Of a stretch of 64,000 nucleotides of DNA, positions 28,001 to 37,390 are shown one piece after another (positions within the stretch are counted from its first letter, which is position 1; every line of letters starts with the position of its first letter). Origin of the DNA: Endomychus coccineus (taxonomy: Eukaryota > Arthropoda > Insecta > Coleoptera > Endomychidae); the NCBI GenBank assembly GCA_958510875.1, contig OY294067.1, positions 136,493,726 to 136,557,725 on the forward strand. The letters are read 5' to 3'. The translations under genes were made by a program, and so were the position numbers. The notes beneath the pieces are model-generated. The model was not told the DNA's origin and ran no database searches. It saw only the letters and a program-made list of their open reading frames with translations.

Positions 28001-28640
28001 ACACGTTCATCGCAAAAACATCATAATCATGTGTTTGTGGTATCTGTGTGGTGGCGACGGTGTCTCTGGAAACGCCGCCGCTACAATTCACAATAGAAGT
28101 AATTTGTTTTCTATCCCTATGTCACGGCCGTTCTTATACGACGATCCGAAAACCAAAATAACGTTCAACTTTGCGGATAAACGGTCGCTCTTTTCGTGTG
28201 ACTCGAGATGTGTATGGAACATTTATAAAATAATAGTTGTAAACGATATTTTCATTTCCTCTCCATTTATATCGTAGTAGCGAATATGTTTTGCATTGTT
28301 TTGATATATTCCTCTTCCTGTCCTGTTCAGTTAGTTATAGACCTCAACAATTTACAATATTTCTGGTACTGCTGGTTGTATCATCGAAATCGGTTCAAAA
28401 TATTGATTGAACCATTTCCGTCTTCACTTGGAGGGTGCTTAGTGAATGATGACATTATCAACATCTACCTCATCTATAATGTCCTCTTCAATAATGTCTG
28501 AATTTATTTGAACATTTAGAATGTTGTGTAAGTAAATGCGTCTAATATTGGTACAAGAGTAAAGAGACGTACTGCTTTCTTTTTTGGCACACTAGCAAAC
28601 GACCTACATCTCAAGATGTGTAAGAGCTCTAATATTGGTA
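28001..28640. other. No gene seen; transition zone
   Basis: No supportable gene. CpG density falls through this stretch. Short open frames on both strands have no coherent composition. Some decayed gene-block sequence is likely. Confidence 0.4.
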
Positions 28641-28679
28641 CCTGGTATTCTACGGGTAGGTCACATTCGAAAGAAAAAC

Positions 28680-28890
28680 AATGGTCGTGTTTGAACGAAA
28701 AATCGCCGTCATTGAATTCAATTTCCGGTAATGGAAAAGAAAACGACGACGAACCAGAATCGAGAACGGGGGAATTAGAAGAAATCGATACGTAGGTAGC
28801 GAAAAACGGAACAACGACCGACACAGTAATATTATATCAAGACGCAAAATCGATCAGTTCCGATACGAACTATGAATGTGATTCATTGTG
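28680..28890 (+). pseudogene. Fragment of family-P paralogue 3
   Basis: In one frame this reads as one of the N-terminal repeats of the gene at 25967-27817 (NEKSPSLNSIS core, then the acidic DDEPESRT patch and a LEEID motif). An in-frame TAG interrupts it. After it, 28,860-28,925 resembles the end of the first array and the 3' end of the small acidic gene (18,840-18,900). Confidence 0.65.
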
Positions 28891-29169
28891 AATAATAAAC
28901 GAGACTTTAGGTTCTACTGTTTTTATTTTTATCTGAAGTCGGGCTCAAACGACCCATGTACTTGGCGAATAATCGTTACTTGCGTATACTTGCCATGTCG
29001 TGTGAGTGGGTTACTTGTACAATTATTTGTCAGTCGTTGGTTTTCCATTTGTGATCGGTAAAAATGGTCCGAGTCAAAGCGATCGCGATTATTCGTACAC
29101 TTGCCAATTACATACTTGTCTATACTTCTCGACGCATAGATCATTGTCCGTGGTGAACTTCAAACAGAC

Positions 29170-29345
29170 TTCCAAGAATGATTACAAGGTGGATTTCTTT
29201 TCAACAAATTTTACCCGAGGCAAAACTGTTTCATTCTTCGAACGAGAGCTACGTTCAAACTTTTTGTAGCGCGAAGAAATCCAGCGATGGAACTTCGTTT
29301 CGACAAATTTCACTCGAGACAAAACTGTTTCATTGAGACAAAACT
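29170..29345. repeat. Remnant of homologous-region array
   Basis: Two degenerate copies of the array core (CAAAACTGTTTC and GAAGAAATCCA motifs) as in the 17.8 and 22.5 kb arrays. This is the last recognisable piece of the gene block before unrelated AT-rich DNA. Confidence 0.65.
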
Positions 29346-29358
29346 GTGATGACTGTTA

Positions 29359-30218
29359 TATGAAGCGTCTAAATGCACAAGCAGACATTTCACCTTTTCG
29401 AGTAAAATGAGTCGGCTATGTATTCTTCAAGTAGAGTTTATTAGGAAAACGATTTTCGGACGTCCAGGAGCATAAACAGTCATTTGAGTCCGATATTGGC
29501 GTCTTAAATTTAGCCTTAGATGCAAAAGCAGACATATGCACATACAAGTTGGATGCAAAAACAGACATTTGCCTGTGGACGAATCAGGTTGCACTTCGTT
29601 AGTCACGTGAACTCGAGATCATAATAAGACGTATATTGTTCATCATTATAACCTGCGCGTGGTTGAAGAAGTTTCACTTGAATACATATCTACGCATTGT
29701 TTCTGATGAATCATTTAGTGAACAATAATACAGTATTAACATGGATCGCGATAGTAATATTGAACCAAGTCCTAGTGGAAAAGGCAGAAAAAGAATGGCA
29801 AATAAGCAAGAATGGAAAAGAGAGAAAGTCAAGACTCTGAGGTTAGACTGTAAAATCATTTATATGGACAGAAATAATAAACAAGTTTTTCAATTATACT
29901 TCTTGATGTTTTTTATGTCAATACCAAATTTTATTGCCTGCCGTAATATTATTTTGGAGTTCACTCAGATGCATAAGCAGACATGTGCAAGGTTCAGCTG
30001 CAAAAGCAGACATGTGTCATTTTTTAAACAAATTTTCTTGTTAATAATAAATCAGATATTTCTGAATAAAACTCTAATATCAGTAAAAACATTATAGCAA
30101 ACTTTCATCAAAATTTCAAGTTGATTGATCGAGTTATAAGCTCTGGGCAGGTTTTTTGCGTTTTACTCAAAAATGGTTATAAGTGAAATGTCTGCATTTG
30201 CATTTAGACGCTTCATAT
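29359..30218 (+). mobile_element. Non-autonomous DNA transposon (TIR, TTA target site)
   Basis: 860 bp with about 37-bp inverted termini starting TATGAAGCGTCTAAATGCA, flanked by TTA on both sides (29,356-29,358 and 30,219-30,221). The 3-bp TTA duplication fits PIF/Harbinger-type insertion. Inside are several copies of a GCAAAAGCAGACAT-like motif near the ends and a short ORF from 29,741. That ORF's start (KGRKRMANKQEWKREKVKTLR) resembles the N-terminus of arthropod DUF7869 proteins. Probably a deletion derivative. Confidence 0.6.
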
Positions 30219-30403
30219 TAGAACTTGTCATAATTTCAAATTAAGTTCCCTGGAAATAATCAATTATCAAAATATAGGACACATGCAAATACTGAATATC
30301 GAAATCGACCAATCTCCGTTTTATCATGAGTATATTGAATCATCACCTACACAATTGAAACTAATAAACTTGAATGAACTGCAACTCCTTATACATCAAT
30401 TAA

Positions 30404-30545
30404 CCCATTTACGGCCAACGTGACCGTCATGAGATACGAATTTTACCCTTACACGGCACATCATTTTGAAATGCCACTAGACGAACAAATTCAAATGGCG
30501 TTTTGCAACGATATTCGATTAACTCCAGACAAACCCAAGTTACGG
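30404..30545 (-). pseudogene. Fanzor 3'-end relic next to TTAA
   Basis: Matches the last about 40 codons and the conserved tail of the Fanzor gene with substitutions and stops. The tail ends at CCC (30,404-30,406 on the + strand) preceded by TTAA (30,400-30,403), as in the relic at 15,697-15,821. It lies outside the gene block, in host-like DNA, so Fanzor copies are dispersed. Confidence 0.65.
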
Positions 30546-30699
30546 GAATCTCGTTGGATAGTTGGCCCGGCTAATAACGTATCGTTTAAACTGACTCCGG
30601 TAATGCTTTTCGCAGATCCATCAAATACTACGCGAAGCTTTGTAGTAGTACAAGAATTTTTGGAGATAAATAAAAATGTTTTGTTGTTTTGTTTGAATC

Positions 30700-30843
30700 T
30701 TCATTCAAACTATCGGACACAATTTCCATATGTCCGAGATCTGTGCCCAAAGAATAGAAGTCATTTTTGAATGGCAATTGCACTACATAACGTCCGTGTT
30801 TATCGCGTTTATGCGTTTTTGCAAAATGAGTTTCACATACCAT
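30700..30843 (-). pseudogene. BEL/Pao polyprotein fragment
   Basis: The reverse-strand reading contains HF..THKR...GRYVVQLPFK followed by a LG motif. This is the conserved stretch at the start of the reverse transcriptase domain of BEL/Pao LTR retrotransposons. About 48 codons survive before the similarity fades. A relic only. Confidence 0.55.
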
Positions 30844-31224
30844 CTCATTTCTTGTTCGGTTTACTTTTGTGTTTTGGTATTTTTCGAGCTCTCAGAATTT
30901 TAACAATTTGAGTTCTAAGTTGGTTTATTGCAAGATTACACATGAAATGTCTAGCATTGGATGCCGTACATTCATAGAACCCCAAGCACCTAAGTGCGTT
31001 TGCTACAAAATAGGATTATTTTTTCCCTAATTTTATTCTACCTTCTCAAGCGAAGTCCAAAAACAGCTGTGCTCCAAATAAAATGTCGATTGGGCTAGAT
31101 AAACTAATTTGAGGTAAATTTTGCGTAATTCTTGGTAGCACAAGATGTAAATAATAATAATTTTCTTTTGGATAGTAGACTTCAGCGGACAGCTAATCTT
31201 GGAAAATTTTGTCTTTCGCATGGA

Positions 31225-31350
31225 TTCTGCTACACAATAGCTCGACTTGATGCCAACCATTACAGGTGACATTTTCAGTTCAAACCTCAAGTCTGTCCTG
31301 AAAATGCCACCTGCAATGGTTGGCGAAACGTCGGCATCAAGTCGAGCTAT
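31225..31350. repeat. Short inverted repeat
   Basis: Arms containing GACTTGATGCCAACC and CATCAAGTCGAGCTATTGTG flank an AT-rich centre; each arm is about 45 bp with small differences. Possible MITE or hairpin. Confidence 0.55.
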
Positions 31351-31413
31351 TGTGACACGGAATCCATCCGGGGACAAGATGTTTCAATAATTTTATTTCT
31401 GGCACCTGGTTAA

Positions 31414-31759
31414 CATTTTGATTATATGAAAGAACAACTTTATACCACTTTTATTAATAATAACGTGAAAACGTAACTATAGTTTCAACACCGAAGTGCC
31501 ATTATCAAACAATTAGAAAAGTATGAAGAAATCAATGAAACAGTTCAAATGTAAATAGAGTAGAGTAAAGTAGGGTTGGGATCGAGGGATCAACGGAAAT
31601 TCCAAAAACAGGTAGATCTTATGAAAGTATAGTATTTCATTGGTTCCTTCATAATTTTCTAATTGTTTGATAATGGCATTTCGGTATTGAAACTATAGTT
31701 ACGTTTTCACGTAAAGTGATATTCAAACAGAGTAATTATTCTTTCATATAATCAAAATG
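31414..31759. mobile_element. MITE with about 100-bp inverted termini
   Basis: Left arm from ATTTTGATTATATGAAAGAA; the right arm is its complement ending at 31,759. A second matching block (ACGTGAAAACGTAACTATAG and complement) confirms the fold. There is no coding capacity. Confidence 0.7.
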
Positions 31760-32079
31760 ATAAATTACCATAAAGTAACGGCTTCCATCATCGATTTTTT
31801 GGTTAACATTTATAAAATCAAAGACATACAATAAAAATGTATTACTGTACAATTGGGCAGTAAATAAAAATCATATTCACATTGTGTTACGTGGTTATTA
31901 AACAATCATAATAAAAATAATCCACTTATTTGATTTTTGTTTCAACACAAGTAATAAAAATGTCTTACCTTACGGTATACACAAAACACGGTAGGTAGTG
32001 TACGAATAACATAAAAACATAATGTATGTCTGACTTTATATACTTTTTGAAACTTGAAATTTGAAAGTGAACACCCATG

Positions 32080-32250
32080 ACATTTAGCTGCAATAAAGTA
32101 CAATCTTTACTCCAAATTGGGGCTTAGTATCAATAAAGTACAGTTGTTAAAAAGTGCAATTTTATTAAGGTCATACAGTACTATATATAAGAATGAAAAT
32201 CATTCCAGACATCACATACAAGATACCAGGTGAGTACACACATACTTAAA
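32080..32250. repeat. Dispersed repeat, copy 1 (other at 41,628-41,795)
   Basis: About 170 bp sharing AGCTGCAATAAAGTACAATC and CCAGACATCACATAC blocks with 41,628-41,795. Both end in a GAGGTAAATA or CAGGTGAGTA-type sequence, like a splice donor. Copy 1 lies just upstream of the MADF gene, so it may be a Harbinger end or leader. Confidence 0.6.
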
Positions 32251-32388
32251 TCACTCGTAAATTTTGCTGCCCTTGCTGCAGATTGTTATGATTGTAACTG
32301 TTAATTATAAAATGTTAATATTCTAAATGAGAAAACCTTTTCATTTATAAATATCTCAAAATATGCCAGTAGACCCGGCCGATACCAA

Positions 32389-33508
32389 ATGGAACAAGAT
32401 ATAATGAACGACGAACAATTAATAGAATGTGTGAGGAGATATAAGATTCTATATGATTCATCGATCACCAAATGCATGGATAACGATACAAAAAATCATA
32501 TATGGAGAGAAATCGGAGTAGAGATGAGAACACAAGGTAATAAAATTTTTTAATACAATTATGTAGAATATACGTCGCCGGTACAACGTTATCGGCATTT
32601 TTTGGTGTTGCTTGAATTCGTTTGTTGTAAATTCGAAATTTGTGGGATAAAATACTAAACGTGTTTTCAACAACTCTTCTGATACGACAATGGTGGTAGC
32701 TGTAAACACATTCTGGAACATTCAAATCCTGACGTGGATATGGTAGCCTCCGACTATCATATATGGCACGTCAACATTTGTATTGGGCCAAATTTTATTT
32801 GGTGATACTTGCAGTGTTCCTCGTTGCAGTCTTTTGTCTAGTGAAGAATTTGCAAAAATTCCGCCATCGCTGTTTTGCCATATTCTTCGACGTTAACAAC
32901 TTATAAATTGTAATTAGCGTTTACAAGAGCCATCAAAACAATTGAAAACGATTTTTTATAATCGAAACACAACGATCCAATGTTCCCATGCAGTTGGGAA
33001 AGTTCCAAGTTATGTTGAAATTTTTAGCAATTACTAGTAGTGTTTGAGCTATCGAATCGCTGCATATGATTCTGCATGATTCATGTATAATCTTTTACGA
33101 TGTGCTATGTCGTAAGCGGAAAAAGAAAGAACAAATATAATGCTAACTTTTTTGTGGAAATTGTTGTTTTTATTCTATTATCAAACTACTTTTTTAGGTC
33201 AACTCTGTAAGATTAGATGGAAGAATATTAGAGACGTTTTTAGAAGATATTTGAAAAAAAATACAAAAAGTGGACAAAGTGGTAAAATACAAAAAAAGTA
33301 CAAATACGCTGATCGGTTAAATTTTTTGAAGGACCATATTGACAGAAGAGAGACAAAAACTAACGTAGGATTTGACAATACCAAACAAGAGGCTGAAAAA
33401 ATTGTGCACCAAAAAGGAAGTAATTCCAGTGATGAAATAGAACATGATATAGCTGTCCCAAGCCAAGAGACAGAGGAATATCGGAATGAAGAAATACAAA
33501 AAAACTAA
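32389..33508 (+). CDS. MADF-domain protein of a Harbinger-type element (exons 32389-32536, 33198-33508)
   Basis: Exon 1 (49 codons) has the MADF start: LIECVRRYKILYD and W..IG. The donor is CAAG|GTAATA. Exon 2 begins at 33,198 after TTTTTTAG and continues in frame as GQLCKIRWKNIRDVFRRYLKK, a diagnostic MADF stretch with the CK.RW..(I/L)RD core. It ends with an acidic tail and stop at 33,506-33,508. MADF and Myb/SANT proteins are the partner DNA-binding proteins of PIF/Harbinger transposases. Here the transposase remnant lies on the opposite strand inside the intron (32,566-32,900). The open frame suggests recent activity or retention. About 152 residues; no BESS motif seen. Confidence 0.65.
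32566..32900 (-). pseudogene. PIF/Harbinger transposase remnant (DDE_Tnp_4)
   Basis: The reverse strand reads a piece with GIFANSSLDKRLQRG (about 32,865-32,820) and VPYMIVGG, then a second piece with RRVVENTFSILSHKFRI and a LHNC end. Both are in the order of the catalytic domain of Harbinger transposases. A stop and a frame change separate them, and the upstream third is missing. Non-functional. Confidence 0.6.
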
Positions 33509-34220
33509 GAATTGCAAAGAACGTTTGTCTGCTCCTAAACAAAGACCTGAGAAATGCACTAATGAAAGGAAAGTGACAAATTCTCAGTCTACTGTGCGAG
33601 CTACTATCACAACAAAAGTAAACGCTGTTGATAGCTTTTTAATTTTTTTAACACCAGTTTTAAATTCGATGTCACCTTTACTTTTCCATTTTGCGAAAGC
33701 AGAAATATTTGCGATTGTACAAAATACGAGTTAAAATCATTTCACTAACAAAATGGCAATATACCAACCACGAATGATGATAATACAAGCTCTTTTAACT
33801 TTCCGGATTTGTATGATTGTTTCCGCAATTTTGAATAAAGTATATCTTAGAAAAAATGCTCTAGTTTTATTATTAAATAGCAAATGAAGTGATAACTTAA
33901 GGATTGGGGCATTTGAAAACGTTAGTATACAAGACTCCTGTTCGAAACCTGGAAGATCGAATCCCATAATTATTTCATGTAGGGTTATTCAAAATATCCC
34001 AGAAATGTTTCATCGGATCCGAGAATCAATGCGTTACCGTACAGACGTGTGTATAATGACTGAAGGGGGTCATTTCGAACATCTCATATGATCTCTATTA
34101 GTTTTTAATTCGAGAATTTAGTTGTTACATTATTTCAAGTGTAATTTAAATAGCATATCGTCGCTTAAGATGTAATACCTCTCAACCCACACTTTATGCC
34201 AAAACAACATTTCGGCTTCA
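33509..34220. other. No gene seen; AT-rich spacer
   Basis: Short frames only. 33,530-33,735 continues open in another frame after the MADF stop and could be 3' untranslated sequence. Confidence 0.4.
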
Positions 34221-34223
34221 TTG

Positions 34224-35623
34224 GACTCATGGGATGTATGTTTATGTACGTGCAGACAGCTGTTTGAAAAGTTTTGGAAAATGACTTGGGATCAGCGCGA
34301 AGTTTTTGTGGTTAATAATGTAACACGCTCAAGTGTCAAAAGGAGATATACAAAAAACCAAAATTCATCAAGAAATTGTTCAATATTTTATAGTTTACCA
34401 ATAGACTGTCTAAAGGTGAATATTTGCAAGAAATTGTTTCTGTTTACCCTAAGTCTATGAGAATTTCAAATGAGCTCCTGGATTAAATCTGCTGAACATA
34501 GCATGCACAATCCGAAAGATTATAATAATATAGAAAATAGAGCTGCTCACATAAGAGAAAAGAAAAATGGAGATAAGGAATTTTTAAAGCAGTTTTTGGT
34601 GATTTGCCTACACTGCCATCTCATTATTGCCGCCAAACATCATCTACATTGTATTTGGATCGAACAGTGCCTTCCAAAACAGCTTTATATAATGAGTATG
34701 TTTCAAAATGTAAGACTGAAAAGAAAAATTGTATGAGTCGAAAATCTTCTGATGACTTGTTCGTAGAGAAAAACCTTGCTATTTGTCAGCCTAAAAAAGA
34801 TAGATGCGATCTTTGCTGCCAGTATGATGTCGGAAATTTAGAAGAAGAGCTTTTTACGAGACACATTGCTAAAAAAGACAGAGCAAGGCAAGAAAAAGCG
34901 AAAGACATCGATTTAGCCGGAAATGAAGAGGCCGTGATACTGATGATAGACTTACAAGCTGTAAAAGTATGTCCCAGTTTAAACGCAAATGCTTTGTACT
35001 ATAAAACAAAATTATGCTGTCACAATTTTACAATTATGAACATAAAAACGAAACACGTAATGTGTTATTGGTTCAGTGGGGTAGACAGTGATCTCTCAGC
35101 TTCAACGTTCGCTTCATTGGTGGTTGACTATATTTCAAGATTTACGGACAACAGCTTGCCAATTTTAATCTATAGTGATGGGTGCACCTATCAAAATAGA
35201 AATAATATAATGGCCAATGTTCTTCTTTTCATATCTGTTGCCAGGAATCAAACTATTGTACAGAAGTACTTAGAACGTGGGCACACACAAATGCAGTGCG
35301 ATTCTGTTCACAACAGAATTGAAGCTAAAATAAAAGAAACCAGAGAGATTTTTCTTCCTTCCGCGCATTTGTCCATTAGTCGACAGGCTCGAAGGAATCC
35401 CTTTCCGTACTGTACCGAATGGGTAAATTATGACTTTTTTCGAGATTTCTCTCAAAAAGGATATCAGATGTATGGGAGCATTAGACCAGGAAAGAAAAAT
35501 GTAACAGATATTCGAGCCATTAAATATTCTCCCGATGAAAAAATCTTGTTTAAACTTAACTTTGACGATTCTTGGAAAGAGCTACCGCAGCGGCGACGTC
35601 GGAAAGAAGTTTGTCGTGATTGA
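34224..35623 (+). pseudogene. DUF7869-type protein pseudogene
   Basis: Three open pieces in different frames are collinear with arthropod DUF7869 proteins. The first (34,224-34,460) has the KFWKMTWDQR and VCKK..F.TL-type region. The second (about 34,461-34,600) is short. The third (34,604-35,623, 339 codons, no internal stop) contains CDLCCQY, then IYSDGCTYQNRNN and RGHTQMQCDSVHNRIE, the conserved core of the family. The family is widespread in insects and behaves like a transposon-borne RNase H-like protein; its role is not established. Disrupted by at least two frameshifts and lacks the N-terminal exon. Confidence 0.7.
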
Positions 35624-35839
35624 CCACAACTGAATCCAGAAAATAAGAAAATAAAAGCCCAAAAATTCAAGCACATATAGGAGCTTAAATCAGTTATTCC
35701 TGCCGATTGTCACCACTTTTATGATAACTTAAGCCATATCTTGTTGTATTATATCAAACGTTTAGTTTTCTTTTGTATTTTTCATATTATTAAAAAATAA
35801 AGTTACAGTCAAGCCACACTTTGTTCTTATTTTTGTAGA

Positions 35840-36030
35840 ATCAATAGCTCGTAACCCACCTGGAATATCAAAATGGGGTTTCAAATATTTTTATTTATTT
35901 CAGAAATATGCGTAATTAAATTTTAGTCCTATATCCATGTTTTATTGGTTGAAATAGATTATAGGTTCAAGTGTAGTTAGTTTTTTTGCTCTCCTGCACA
36001 AACAACCATATGTGGGTTACGAGCTATTGC
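35840..36030. repeat. Inverted repeat with 18-bp arms
   Basis: CAATAGCTCGTAACCCAC and its complement flank about 150 bp. May be an element end or a small MITE just downstream of the DUF7869 relic. Confidence 0.55.
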
Positions 36031-36980
36031 ATCTTAAACGACGATATCTGTCAATTCTGCATTTGTGTACATTTCCATTTTACTGAAATTCTTATTATTG
36101 CACATACTAAAAATCTGTATTTTTTCTTATTGAATTATCAACTCCAGCGAATACTCATCCAACGCGCCATACAATGATGGGTATGCTAGAATATTAATGA
36201 TGACCAGCAAGCTTGAGAGATAAAATAAAATAAATAAAATAGAGTTTTATTTACAAACAATCAATGTGTATTGTTCTTTGAATAAATATTTTGTGATCAC
36301 GTTCAACAGCACTTCTTACGACCCGTTCTCGACCCTGTGTAGCGTTCAGCTCTTTGTCGACAGATTGGTACATCATCTATAACATAAGGAAAATTTGTTT
36401 GAATACGTGAAAGTATATTACTAAGAAATAATTAGTTAGAATTTATCGAAATAAAAAAACGAGTTAATGTATGCAAATGCTAAAATCGAAATTCAAAAAA
36501 TTGATTACTGATTAGTTATAATATACAAAATGTTCTATCTCAGACGGATCACCCAGTATATTTCTTGTCCATAGTAAGTGGAAAAATCTCTTGAAACACG
36601 TCGAATGATTTTGTTTGGGACATCTCTTGACGTATATTTGAGGATTGAACGAGTAATCCCCTTTTAGGGGACACTCCAACCCCTCAAAATTGAACATGGA
36701 GAGGGATTGAGTGATACGTCATTTGAAAGGTCTTGGAAGCCTCTTCAGAACGGTGTATGAAAAACGCAAATTTAATGGACCGTTTTCGTCAAAAATTAAT
36801 TTTGCTGCTCGAATGCACCACCTTGAATATTTTGGTTATTTGTACAATGTACAAGCTCATTTTTATTAGGCATTTTTTACAAAATTAAGCAATCTTCAAA
36901 AAATCACATTCGTAAAAAATTGAATTGTGTTGTCATGCTTCAATGAAAAAAAAATTAGATCTGTGTTTTTAGGTCAAATG
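36031..36980. other. No gene seen
   Basis: AT-rich, short frames only. A 61-codon reverse frame (36,512-36,697) has no recognisable features. Confidence 0.4.
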
Positions 36981-37009
36981 TTCAAATTGTCATCCAATAA
37001 TGATCGCCA

Positions 37010-37260
37010 TTCAAATTGCCCTCGATGAAAAAGGTACCAATGATGCGGTTTTCAACAATCCCTGTTCAAACATTAATCTTTTTGATGGTATTGCGTGTGT
37101 TCTTCTCTCATCCAGTGAGAATTTTTGTAGACTAGTAGTGACAAATTTACACTCACCAGAAAACATAACGTTTTCGTTATCTAACATGTCCATCCTTCGC
37201 CCATAAAAATAAGTTCTCCTATCAAAATCGTCTTCCATAAGTCCTTGAGTAGATATCCTT
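37010..37260 (-). pseudogene. Mariner-like transposase fragment
   Basis: The reverse strand reads LMEDDFDRRTYF followed by NVMFSGECKF. In mariner transposases this is the DP.RR.EFC...NVLFSDEA.F region carrying the second catalytic Asp. Here that Asp is Gly, so the copy is dead. Short, and the assignment is by motif only. Confidence 0.4.
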
Positions 37261-37390
37261 TTTGTACGGATGCATTTTATTTTCTTTCGATGTTTACTAT
37301 TGATGTATGGCTAACATTGAATGCATGGGTTATATCTGTAATTCGAATGGGGTTGAATATGGGGTCGCATTTTTAAGTGTGAATTCATAA

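Noticed and set aside
36512..36697. 61-codon reverse ORF as a transposase fragment
   Set aside because: No motif that I can tie to a family.
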